Shown here one piece after another: positions 1 through 13,769 of a DNA stretch of 64,000 nt. The notes below the pieces were generated by a model. The model had not been told where the DNA came from, did no database searches, and saw nothing but the letters and a program-made list of their open reading frames with translations. The DNA comes from Opeltia flavorubescens (taxonomy: Eukaryota; Ascomycota; Lecanoromycetes; Teloschistales; Teloschistaceae): positions 2,219,471 to 2,283,470 of the forward strand of contig KE546966.1 of the NCBI GenBank assembly GCA_000442125.1, read 5' to 3'. Numbering within the stretch: position 1 is the first letter of the stretch; every line of letters starts with the position of its first letter. The translations under genes and the position numbers were made by a program.

Positions 1-1492
1 TAATATATAAAAGTATACCGGTATAAATTATATAATAAATTATAGTTTTTTTTTATTTCTAATAGTTTATACTAAAAAATCGCTTTAAATTTTATAATAG
101 AATTACTACCGTCGAAATACTATATAGATATAACTAATATTATATTAATAATAATAAACCGATATTCGAAAATAACTATATATATTCTATATACTAAAAC
201 TATTAATATAATAAAATTTATAGACCTATTTTTCGAAATAGTAATCTATAAAAAGATTATACTAAAAAGTATTATTAATAATAAAAGCTTATTATTTATA
301 AATAAATTCTAATCTAAAATCTACTACTATTTAAAGATAAAAAAGAAATTAAATATTATTTTTTATCCGTAAATAAACGGTTAGATAAAATATTAAAATT
401 AATTACTAAAATATTATTTTCGGATTTATTTAAATAAGGAGTAATCTAATTAAATAAAAATTTTTTCTATTATAAAATTTATATATAATAATAGTATTTA
501 TTTTATTATTAGTAAAATACTATTTTTTTTAATAATTAGAATATATCTAAACCTGGAGTTTAATATTACAGATAATATTTTTAAAGGGAAGGCCTATAAA
601 ATTAATATACTAGTAGTAAAAAAATATATAGAGAAATTAATAAAATTATATAAAAAGCTAAACTAGGAATAATAAAAGGCGTAAAAGAAATAGGTAAAAT
701 ACTATAATCGTTTTTATATAAATATAGAACTTAATTTAAATAATATAGTATTCCTATTATTAAAAAATTTAAAATTAAAAAAACTATTTAAAAAATTTAT
801 TTATTATTATATCGGACCGTATTATATTAAAAAATATATTAATTTTTAAACGTATAGATTATTATTATCGTCTAGTTTATATATTTATAATATTTTTTAT
901 ATTTTTTTACTAAAGAAGTATTAGTAGAAAAAAAAATAAAAGATTTTTTAATACCTATTTTTAGAGTTTATAAATAATAAATTAGAATAAAAAATAAAAA
1001 TAATTTTAAATAAATATATTAAAAGATTTAAAAATAAAACGGAATAGTATTTAATTAATTAAATAAATTAATTAAAAAAGTATAATTTATAATAATTAAA
1101 ATTAAATCTAGTAAATACCAGAAACCTAGTAAAAAAATTTAATTAAAACTATAAAAAACCATTAAAAAAATATAAAAAAAAAAGCTGAATATTTTAATTA
1201 TATTAGCCGCTATTTTTTTTTAAACCTTTAACGGGCCTTTTATAAATCTAAATAATATTATATTTAAATAAAAAATAAATATAAAAAAAAATAATATAAA
1301 TAATAAAATTTATATTAAATTTCTAAAAGTTAATTAGTTTATTTAAAAAAAATTTATCGAATATAAATTAAAAATAAATTTAAAATAGTAAATAGAATTT
1401 ATTAAACTAAAATTCGAGCCTATTTAATAAAATAAATATTTACTAATAGCTATATTCTATTTAATCTTCTTACGCTATATCTTTATATATTA

Positions 1493-1592
1493 TTCTATAA
1501 TTTATTACGTTTTTTTATTTTATAACTCGCTATATTTCTTTATTCTATAACTTGTTATATTCCTTCGTTTTATAATTTACCGCGCTCTTTTA
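1493..1592. repeat. Tandem array, four 25-bp units
   Basis: Four consecutive 25-bp units, each beginning TT(C/T)TATAA and differing at several positions, can be lined up from 1,493 to 1,592. The unit is T-rich on the + strand. It lies in the RIP block, so it may be a minisatellite of the original element. A weaker partial unit may precede it. Confidence 0.6.
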
Positions 1593-1876
1593 TATTAATA
1601 AGCTCTCGGTTTACCTTTTTATATTAGCCTTATTAATTAATAAGATTTTATTAACAATTTTATCGATAGCTATACAGCGATAAAAAGTAATATTTCTTTT
1701 AGGAGTCTTTAGTATTTTAGAAATTTTAAATATTTTCAGAGTTTTTAAAAGCTTTAAAGCCCTTTTTATAATATCGAATTACTCTATTTAATTAATAAAA
1801 TAGATAGTTTAAAGGATAGAAGTTTTATACTAAAAATAGCTCCTTTTTTTTTATTATATATATCCTCCTCTATATT

Positions 1877-1988
1877 CCTTTTATTAGTATTTCTATTAGT
1901 AGTTCCTTTTATTAATATTTTTATTAGTGGTTCTCTTTATTGGTATTTCTATTAATAGTTCCCTTTATTAGTATTTTTATTAGTAGTT
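1877..1988. repeat. Tandem array, four 28-bp units
   Basis: Four adjacent 28-bp units start at 1,877, 1,905, 1,933 and 1,961. Each reads roughly C(C/T)(C/T)TTTATT then a TATTT-TATTA core and ends in AGTGGTT or AGTAGTT. The units differ at a few sites, mainly C/T and G/A changes, as expected from RIP acting on a former perfect array. The array keeps a few TpG dinucleotides, which are rare in the surroundings. Confidence 0.75.
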
Positions 1989-2093
1989 TACTACTGGTTT
2001 GGTATAGAAAAAAATTAGTAATTATAAAAATATTATCGATATTAAAAATTTAAGGAAACTAATAATCGAAACGATATTATTTAATTAAAGAAA

Positions 2094-2189
2094 TATCGTT
2101 TAATTCGTTTCTTTTTTTTTAAAAATATTATTTAATTTATTTTTTCCTTTTTAAAGGTATCGTTTAATTTATTCCTTTTTTTTTTAAAA
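2094..2189. repeat. Tandem array, three 32-bp units
   Basis: Three 32-bp units start at 2,094, 2,126 and 2,158. Each begins TAT(C/T)(G/A)TTTAATT and ends in a poly-T tract followed by AAA. Partial copies of the start continue after 2,190 (TATTATAATCG, then TATTATAGTCG). Confidence 0.6.
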
Positions 2190-5100
2190 TATTATAATCG
2201 AAGTCTTTAAAATATTATAGTCGAAATTATTTTCTATTACTATACTAATCTTTATATATCCTAGATTAATCTAAGGGTAATAGGGCGAAATATAGATTTA
2301 TAGCTTATAATACCGAAATAAATTATAGATTTATATCCATTTTTTTCCGAGTTATACTTCTAAATTAGCCGTTTTTTATCATACTTTCTTTACTCGCCGG
2401 TATAGCTATTATTTCTATTTTTTTATTTAATTTAAAATTATTTTTAGCTTTAATAGGTTATTTAGTTAAATAAATAATAAAAAACGGTTTATAATAATCG
2501 GCGTTTTAATATTTAACTCTAGAGGTTTTAATAAAACCGAGTTTTACAACCGTTAAAAAAAATTAATAGGGAAATATAAAATTTAATATAATAAAAATAA
2601 ATATATTAGGTTTAATAAACTAGCCGGCCTTTTTATAAAAATAAACTATTTTTAATTAGTCTAATTATTATTTAAAATCCTTTTTAAATTATTATTCGAA
2701 ATTAACTATTATTCTAGATTTAAATAAAATTCTCGCCGGAATTAAATAATATAACGGGCTACCGCCTTATATTATTTAGCTACCGACTGGTTTAAAACGA
2801 AGTTACTAAAAAAATTAGCTTTTAAAAATATATAAAATAATATTAAAGGCTTTAATATAAATTTAATAATAAATTTAATAAAAAAATTAACTAGTATTAA
2901 ATTTAAATAACCTATTATTAAAAGTTACGTAAAAAATAATAAAAGCCGTATTAAATTTTATTAACTAAATTCCTAATTATTAAATACTATTTCTATTATA
3001 GAAAATATTCTATCTAAAAGTAATTAACTAAAATTTAATAGTAAAATTTTATTATACTAGTTATAAATCGATAATAAACGAGTTAAAAGTAAAAAATTTA
3101 GTAATAATTTATTATAATATAATAAAAGTTTATTTTTATTATTATTAAATACTATAAATTCGAATTTTTTTTTTTTTTTTTATTTCTTTTATCCACGCCG
3201 TTTAAACGGATTTCCTTTTTTTATAAAAAAATATTTACTATATAAAAGCCGTTAAAACGAGCGGGATTAAATATATAGATTTATTTATAAAATTCTTAAT
3301 TCTATAAAAGCTTCTAAAATTTATTATTAAATTATTTAGAATTTTAAAATAAAATCTCTCCCGTTAAAAAATTTAAAAAAAAATTTTTACTTTAATCTAT
3401 AAATAAACCTTAGTCGCGAAAAAATAAATCTAAATTTAGATAAAAAAAATAATAAATTTCTATAAATATAAATAATTAACGATCTATATATAATATACTA
3501 TTTTTTTATTTTAACTCGTATATTTATTATTTAAAATTATAAATTTTCTAATAAAAGTCTTTTTATTTAACGAGATTTTAGCGGGTTTTATATAAAAGTT
3601 TATTATTATAAATTAGTAGTAAATTAATTTAGTTATTAATTAAATTTACGCTTTAATTATAAATTTAAAAATTCTAAGTTATTTTTATTAACTTTTTATT
3701 TATAAAAAGTATAAAATTTTATTTTTAAATAATATCTAAATATTTTTAAATATATTTAAAATATTTCTATACTATTAGCTATATAAAGTAAAAAATCTAA
3801 ATAGAGTTAGTATAAAATAACCGATATATTGGTAAATTTATTATTAAATAACTTTAAATATTTTTATAATTCTAGCGGTATATATAATATAAAAACCCTA
3901 TATACTTCTTTTAATATAATATATATAGAATTTTATTATTAAAAGATATAACTTTTAATAGCGCGCGGAAGAAACAGCTATATAGTAAAAACTTTATATC
4001 GAGTTAGATTTATAATTTAAATAGTTATTTAAATTTTAAATTATTATATAAAAATTCTATTTATTAAAAAGTAAATATAAAAATAAAAGAAATTTATTAT
4101 TAATATTTTTAAAAGTTTTATTATTAATGGATTTACTACTATTAAATAAACTATTAAATATTATAATATCTATAATAATTAGTAAAAAAGAAAAAAAGGA
4201 AAATTTTTATAAAAGCCTATATTTATCTATTAATATAATTATCAACCTTTTTTATATTATATTAAAATAAAGTTTATATATTAAATAAAAAAAGATTTTT
4301 AATTTTTTTAACTATAATAATAATATAATATTTTTTCTATTTTTTTTATATCTATAAAAGTATATATAATATTATAAACCTTTAGCGGGCTTTTAACGGA
4401 ATTTTAATAGTAAAAAAATAATAAAAACTAATAACTATTTTTATAATTAATAATATTATTTTAAATAATTTTTTTTTTTTTCTACTAAATTTTAAATAAT
4501 TTTTAATAAATATTTATTTAAATATTTTAAATAGTTTAAATTATTTCTAAACCTCGATATTAAAGTTAGTATTTTAAAAAAGGAGATAATTATTATTATT
4601 AAACTATAAAAATAGTTAATATTTAAACTCTAGATAGAAATTATATAATAAAGATAATATATTAAATTATATATAGCGGGCCTTTTAAAAAGTCTAAACG
4701 GGGTTATTTAAATAATTACCACCTAGTATAAAATAAATATATTTTTAAATATATACTAATTCTTTTTATTTTCTATTAAAAAATAAAAATTAATTCTTTA
4801 ATATATCTAAATATATACGCTATAAACAATTCTTTTATAATAGTTTACGCTTTTAAATTGATTTAATTATATCTAATATATTATAATAATCTATTAAAAA
4901 AAAACTTTTTATTATATATTATATTATACTAATTTTAATTAATAAAATTATTAATATAAAAATATAGCTTCTTTTTACTAATAAAAATAATATAAATACT
5001 ATAAATTATTTATCGAATTTTATAGAACCGGTTTAACTTTAAATTTTATATATTTTAAAATTAAAACTCGAGTATTTTTTTAACCTCGAATATTTTATAT

Positions 5101-8100
5101 ATAGAATAAACCTTTTATTAATTCTATTATTATAGCTTTTATACTAAAATTTCTATATATTTTAATAACCGGCCTTTATTATTAAAATTATTATAATTAG
5201 CGACTATAATAATAAATTTTAATTATTTAATTTTTTTTAATAATTTTTTATTTTATTTTTTAAAATAAATTTAAAAAATATTTTTAATTAAATTAAATTA
5301 AAATTAAATAAAATTTTTATACAATTTAACTTTTTTTTATTAGAAAAATATATATTTAATAATTTATTTTATTAAATATTTAATATTATAATTATTTTTT
5401 TTATTAAATATCTAATAGATAATAAATTATTATATATTTATATAATAGTTTTTTATTTAATTTAAATTGAATTCCCGCTAATTTTAATAATAAAAGTATA
5501 TTTTAATTCCGCTATTTCTTTTTCGATTTTATTATATAAAAGCGGTTAGTATATTAATAAATTTAATATATTAAAAAAGTTTTATTATTATTATATATCT
5601 AGCTATTCGCTATTTTATTATTTAAAAACCGACTTATATTATATATTTATAATCGATTTTACTAAAATATTTTAAAAAAAAAAGTTTAATTTTTATTAAT
5701 TATATAATATATAACTATAATATTATTTCCGCTATAATTTTTTTTTTTAATTATTTAAATACTAATAAATTTATAAATACTTTTATTTATTATCGGTAAA
5801 AATTATAAAATAGAATTTAAATTTTAAAGTTTTTATTTTTATTAATTTAGTTAAAAATTTTTTTAAATAGAATTTTATATATATTTTTACTATAGTTCAA
5901 ATTAAAATTCTAAATACTTTTATATAATTAAATAAAAACTTTATAATAGTTTAAAATATATAATTTTAGAATATTAAAATAATAAAACTATTTTTTATTA
6001 ATATTATTTTTTAAAATATCCGTTATAATAATAAACCGGTATTTTTTAAAAATTTATTTTAGTTTATTAATTTAATAAAACGCGTATTATAAATAATTTA
6101 AAATAGTTTTATTATAAAAAATATATAATATTAGTATAATAAAATCTAGAATAATATAAATATAATATAAAATATTTAACTCGATCGATTATAAAAAAAG
6201 AATTATTATTAGTATTAATTATTTTATTATTATTTTTTATTTTATATCTATTTATTAAATTATAATATTAAAATAACGGAATAACTTTAATCTAATAAAT
6301 AAAAAAATTTATTAAAAATAGTTATCCAATTATAAATTAATATTTATATATAATAAAAATTTTTTTTATATTTTTTTTTCTTTTTTATACTATTAAATTA
6401 ATATTAATTAAAATAAATTAAATTTAATTAATTAATATTATTATTATACTTTTTAAAAGCTAATATAATAAATTTAATATAAAAATTTAATATATATTAA
6501 TTAAGTTATAATCCTATATATAGTTATATATATAATATATATTTATAATAGTATCTTTATTATATAGCCCTATTTATTATTTTTTAATATATTACTATAT
6601 TTATATATATATATATATCGATTATTATTTTATTATATTTTTCCTTTTAATCGGTGGAATTAAATAGATTAAATAATACTAGTTACTTTTAATATCGGTA
6701 ATTAAGACCTATTTTAAATAATTAGCTATAATACTGGTAATAATAGAGAAATATAGATATATAACCCTATTAATATATAGAATCTTATCTTTTTCCTTTA
6801 ATAAATACTATTAGTAATCGCGGAATTATTGATAATAATAAAGACTTATATTATAATATAATCGATATAATAATATAATAAATTTTCGTTTTAATATTTT
6901 TATAGAATTTTATTTTCGATTCTACTTTAACTATTAATATTAGCTTAATAAATATAAAATTAAAATATATCTAATATTAATAAATTATAGTATTTAAATT
7001 TCTAATTATAAAATAAATCGGCTAAAATAATAATTTTTTATAATATTTTATTATAACTATTTAATTAAATTCTAAAATTAATAATATAATAATACTATTA
7101 TTTAATATTTAATTTTAAATTATCTATTATTAATCCCCGGTAAATATTTTTATATATATTTTTTTACTTTTATAGTTAAATATATAAACCGGAATATAAA
7201 TTAGATTTAATTTAAATAATCGATATTCAAAAAAAAATTATATATATTTTAAAATATCGCGATAGTATATAATATAGTAAAAATCCGGAATATTATCGAT
7301 TTCGCTAGTAAATTTAAAATTTACTTTTATAAAATTATTATCTAGAATATTATAAAAAATATTATTAATTAATTAAAAAAGTTTATTAATAATTTTATAT
7401 AAATAATATTTAAAATAAAAATTAGTACTTTTATTTTATAAAAAAAATTAATTTATATTTTATTAATTTTAATTATAAAAAACTATTTAATTTAATTAAA
7501 ATTTTTATAATTATTAAATAACTAATATATAGATTTTTTATCCAGCAATTTTAATAAATAGTCAATATTATATAAATAAAAGCTACTAGTATCGGGATTA
7601 TTTTTTTCTATTAATATACCTGTATTTTTTACTATAATCTTTTTATATATTTCTATTTTTATTAATAATAATATTAAAACTAAATTATTTAATAAAACGC
7701 AGCTATTAATTATTTTATCTTTATTTATTAATTATTTATAATTTATTTTAAAGTGTAATAAATTTATATTATTAAAAATTAGTTATAATATCTAATATTA
7801 GAAGATATAATATCTAATTTATTTATACTAGTATTAAAAGTCGTTAAATTAATTAATAAATTTTCTAAATTTTTAACTATTTTTTTTTATATTAAATTAC
7901 TGTAATTAAATATTTTAAAATTAAAAGTTACTATTAATATAAATAATTAGTTTTTATATAAAGTATTATTAATCTCTATAAAATTATAATTTATAAATTC
8001 GCTTTTAAAGTTTATTATAAAATAAAAAAGATATATTATTATATATATAGTTCCGGTATCGGGGATATTTAATAAAATAGCGCGTTAAACCGGAATAATT

Positions 8101-8849
8101 TTTTATTTAATAATTATAAATATATATTAAAGCCTATAATATCCGGGATTATATATATAAAAACTATTAAATATAAATAAAAAAAGTATTAATATATAAA
8201 TAAAAAAAAAATTAGTAGAATAATAAATAAGAGATTTATATTAAAACCCGATATTAAACCGCGGCGTAAAAAATAGAATAATAGATAAAAAAAACTATAA
8301 TACTAACGCTATATATTAAAATATATTATAAAATATAAATAATATAATATATATTATCTAAATATTTAAATATAGATATTATAAAATATTAAATTATATA
8401 ATTATTTAAATAGTTAATATATTATTAATAGTTAAAATTATTTATAAAATATTTTAATAATTAATTAAATTATTATATATTAATTATTTAAAAAAATAGA
8501 GTATTAAATTTAATAAATTAATATATTATAAAATAAATTAGGATATTTATTAAATTAGTATACTATTACTATAATTTAATATATTAATAAATATTAATTA
8601 TAATCCTATTATTATATTTAATAAATTAGAACAATTAATAAATTAATATAATATAAAAATAATTTATTAAAAATATAAAAATATTATTTTAATTAATAAA
8701 GTTTTTTTAATAAATAATTTATTAAAATTAATAATTTATTATTTATTAATTATTTTATACTATAATTAAATTAGAAATAAATTATAAATTATATTTATTA
8801 TAATTTTATTCGCTATATTAATAATTATTAATTTCTTTAATTTTATTAT

Positions 8850-11800
8850 CGCGGTTTTTTTTAATTACCGATTTTTTTATACTAAATATACCTTTAATAA
8901 ATAATAATTATATATTTTTTTAATTTAATATTATAAACTTTATTAAAATACTATTTTTAATATTAATATAATTAATAAAATAGATAATAACCTATTACTT
9001 TTAGTTTACGCGATAAATTCTTTTTTAAATTTATTTAATATCTATCGACTTTTTTTATAATTTTATAAATATTATAATTAATATTTAAATTAGTATTAAA
9101 TTAAATTTTAGCGTATTAGAAATAATATAAAAAATATTATATTTTTTATTTTCTATTTCTTTTCTATTTTATTTAAAGGAGGTTAGAAGTATAAATTAAT
9201 CCGCCTATTTTATATTATTATAATAGATAGCGGCGGGTATTTTAAATATATATTTATTAATATACTATAAATATAATTAAAAACTTTTTTTTAATTAAAA
9301 TAAAGTAAAAAATAATATAAAAAAAATATAAAAAGGAAAAATAATAAAAGGAATAAATATATTAATATAGCTATTACCGTAATAGTAAACTAGTTTAAAA
9401 AAATAAAAACTTTAGTTTTTATTTAATACGCTCCTTTAATAATATTTATTAAAATAGTAAATTTTAGTAAATAATTAAAAAAACTATTTAAAATTATAAA
9501 TAATAATAAATTCTTTTTAAAAATAATATAACTATTTATATAATCTTTAAAAAATTTAATTATAAAAAATCTTTCTTTAATATTAGAATTTACTATTTAA
9601 AATTTAATAAAATAAAAAATTAAAACTAGTAATTATATTTATTAAATAGCTATATTAATTAAAAAAAAATTAAAATCTATTAAATAAAATCTAATATAGT
9701 AATTCTTATTTAATTAATTTTATATTTTTTATTTATTATCTAAATTTTTATTTAATTCTATTTATTAAAAATTTAAAAGTTTAATTATAATTATATAATA
9801 TTTAATTAAAAAATAGATATAGATTTTATAAAAATCAGGTTTTAATAGTTAAAAAATTAGTATACCTATTTAATATAAATTATCTATTTTATAAATTATA
9901 AAATTCGTAAATAAACTATTAAAATCTCGATAAAAAATATTAAATTTCGTTTTTTAACCTTTTATAATTTTTTTATTAATCTTTTAAAATTATTTAATAA
10001 AGGTTTTAAACTAGTTTAAATATAAACTATAAAAATTAATTATATATTTATATTTATTATAATTTTCGATAATATAATTTTTTAAAACTATTAAAAGCCC
10101 GGTTAAATTATTTAAAAATAATTCTATTAATATTTTAAAAAGGCCTATAAAATAAAACAGTATATTTTTATATAATATATATCTACTATTAATAATCTTT
10201 TAAATACTATTTTTAAAATCTTTTATCTTTTAAAATTTATCTATAACGATTTATACTAAATATAAAGCTAGGATATATATATACTTTATTTCTAATTTAT
10301 TTTTATATAGAATCTATTATTTATATATATAAAAAAAGTTAATAAATTTATCCACGCGATTAATAAATAATTTTAATATAATAAAAAAGATATATTAAAT
10401 CTAACTACGCTTTATTATTATTTTTTATTACTAATTTTTTTTAAAAATTATATTTTTTAATAATAAATTAAATAAAATCTAATTGTTAAAAATATAATAA
10501 AATTATTAAATAACCTCGGCTAATAGATTTATATCTTTAAAGTCTTTATAATAAATAATTAGCTTTAGCTCCTATAATAACCGCTTTATAATTTTTATTT
10601 ATTTTTTTTTCTAATTATTTATAAANTTTTTTTTAACTATAATTAAATTTAAATTTTATTTAAAAACTATTATAAAAGCTTTAATAGAAAAATAATAAAA
10701 ATAGATTATAAAAGTTAGTTTATTTATATATATACCAGTCCTATTTTCCTTATAATATTTCTTTTATAAATTATTTTATAATAAAGCTCGACTTATTATA
10801 ATTTTTTATTATATTATTTTAATAAAATAATTAAAAATAAAAATAATAATCGCTTTAAAAATCTATATTATAATTAGATTAATAAAATTTTTAAAGTTTT
10901 TATCGATTAATTAAATTATATCTTCCTAAATTTTAATATATTTACTAGAATCTCTTTTAATTTACTCTTTTTAACCTAAATATAAAATATAAAAATAGTA
11001 AAAAACTAGTCCTATTAAAATTTAATTTTAAGTTTAGATATATAAATAATAAATTTAATTATTTTAAATTCTAAATCCTTAAATTTATAATCTAAAAAAT
11101 TATAAAAATAATAAAATAAAACTCGATCTTTAAATATATATTTATAAAGATTAGAATTAAATAATAATATAAAACTATAATAAATTAATTATACGGCCGT
11201 TTATTTTATTAAAAGGTTATTATATATATATTATTAATATTAAATTTATTATTATTATTAATTATTATATTTTCTAGTAACTATATATTTTTATTATTAA
11301 AAATTACTATTAGCTTTTTTTTATCTATTTAAAATCTTTTAAATTTTTTTTTATTTAATAACTTTTTATTTAATTTTAATATAAAACGATCGCGCTTTTA
11401 ATTAAATACTAAAATAGATTTTAGCGCCTATAAAAAATTCGTTTATAGCTTAACTTTATTTAAAAAAAAAGAAATTTAAAAAGAAAATAATATTAAAAAA
11501 GAAAATTATAAAAAAAAATACGTCGAGAAAATAATATTATTAGAATAAATAACTTTTATAAAATAGATAAATAAGAAATAATATAATAATAAAAAATAGA
11601 ATTATTATTAAACCCGAGTTTAATTATAATTAATTTATAGCTAATATTATAAATTTATATAATAATATTTTTAAAATTATAATTAAATTTAATACGCTTT
11701 AATTATATATTAATATTAAAAATCTAGTAAATATTAATTTCTATAATTTTAAAATTTTTTTCCTAAAACTAATAAATATTTTTAAAACGGATATACTAGA

Positions 11801-13260
11801 ATATTAAAAATCTATAAATAAAAAAAAATTTATTTATCTTTTATATAAAGTAAAAAAAATTATATAATTATTACCCGTTAAAATTAATAACTAAAAGTAT
11901 TTATTTTATATATATCGTTAAAACTTTTAAAAAAAAATTTACTTCTAATATATTTAAAATAATTAAATATATTAAAAATACAGATATTATTTTTACTAAA
12001 ATAAAAAATAATAAAATAAGATCTAATAAAAAATTTATATTTAATTTATTTTTTTTTTTTTTTTAATTTTAAATACTTTAATACTTTTAATAATATTAAT
12101 AAATATAATAATTCTATTATTATTAAATTATAAAAAGAAAAATAATTTTAAAATTAAAAATATAGTAGAATATTAAATAAAAAAAAGCTAGAAGAATTTT
12201 TTTATTTTTTTTTTAATCACTTTAAAATTATTAATATAAAAATACGCTATAAACTATTTAATTATATTATTTTTAATTTTATTTTATATATTATTATTAA
12301 TATTAAATTTATATTATATCCAACCTTTAATTTAACTAATCGGTTTTTTTAATAAATTAAATAATATTATATTAAATATTTTTAAAAATATAATAAATAA
12401 TTTATATAATATAATTATATATAAAAAAAAAATAAATTAATAACTAAAAGTAATTAATTAAAATAAATTAAAAAATAAAAATAAATAAATATAATAAATT
12501 AATTTAATAATTATATTTATTTATTATAAATAAAAAAACGCTAGCGAATTAAATTATTAAAAAGTTTAAAATTTATATTAATACCTTTTATATTATATTT
12601 TAATTATAGATCTAGAATAATATTTATATAAATCCCTTTATAAAAAATTATTAAACTTATATTATATTTTATAAATTTTTCCTTTATTATAATCTATAAT
12701 TATTTATTTTATAACTTTTTATATAATATTTAAAGTTTAATATTTAAACTTTTTTATATAAAATATCTAATAATTATCCCTTTTATTTTTTCTACTAATA
12801 CCCTATATATAATATATAAAGCCGGCCCCCGATTAAATATTAAATAAATATTTTACCTTTTTATTAATTATCGCGCGAATTATTTCGATTTATTATTATT
12901 ATAATATATTAAATTAAACTATAAACGATTAAATATCTAATTTTAAAAATAATATCCTATATAAATTAAAAAGAATATTTTAAAAAGGCGCGTTAATAAA
13001 AAATATAATAGGTATTATTTATTAAAATAAAATATAAAAAAAAAAAAGTATTAATTATTAAATAATTTATTATAAAGCCTATATTAATTAATTTACTAAT
13101 AGTATTTTAAATCGAATCGCTAATTTTATTTATAAAGGCGGATATAAAAAAATAAAATTAGTTTAAAAATAAAATTTTTTATAATATAATATTAAAGTTT
13201 AATAACGCTATTTAAAAATAATTTTTATATATTAATAATATATATATACTCGACTTTATA
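8850..13260. mobile_element. Degenerate element copy A (RIP-mutated)
   Basis: This segment aligns by eye, in the same orientation, with about 13,770-19,010 (copy B). Shared landmarks include AATATATTAATAT followed by an imperfect CTAGTT block near 9,360-9,400 (copy B near 14,310-14,350), an AATACGC-CCTTT block near 9,426 (14,378), and a near-identical 3' end with ATATTAATAATATATA near 13,230 (about 18,985). The copies differ at many C/T and G/A sites, consistent with independent RIP. No reading frame survives, so class and coding strand are unknown. Ends are approximate to about 100 bp because similarity fades gradually. Copy A lacks the GC-rich insertion present in copy B. Confidence 0.6.
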
Positions 13261-13384
13261 AAAAAAAAATATAATAAAATATTATAAGTAATTAAAAATA
13301 AATAAACTCGAATAAATTATAATAATATTAAAAAATTAATATATAATAAAACTTTAAAAAGTAATTAAATAATAGATTTTATTT

Positions 13385-13640
13385 TATTATATTTATATTA
13401 GTATACTAAATTATAAATACACGTATATAATTTATTATAATTTTATTTAATTTTTAAATTACTAAATTATATATATAATTTATTATAATTTTACTAGTTT
13501 TTTAAATTATTAAAATATATATATAATTTATAATAATTTTAACTAGTATTTTAAATTACTAAAATTTATATATTATTTATAATTATTTTATTAGTAATTT
13601 AAATTACTAATATATATATAAAATTATTTATTAATTTAAA
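13385..13640. repeat. Degenerate tandem array of about 49-bp units between the two copies
   Basis: Units beginning TT(A/T)ATAATTTTA recur near 13,431, 13,480, 13,528 and 13,577, a spacing of about 49 bp, each followed by TTTTAAATTA(C/T)TAAA and a TATATATA run. Four to five degenerate units are visible. The array lies directly between the two long element copies, so it may belong to an element terminus or to the linker between them. Confidence 0.6.
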
Positions 13641-13769
13641 TTATTTCTATAATTTATATATAATAATAATTTAATATATAATTCTTCTATTTAATATTAA
13701 TCTATAGCGGTTTATTATAATATATTTTTTAACTATTTTTAATTATATTAAGCGAATATAAAAAATAAA

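Noticed and set aside
13385-13640. CRISPR-like regular spacing
   Set aside because: The units are adjacent degenerate tandem repeats without unique spacers, and the window is eukaryotic.
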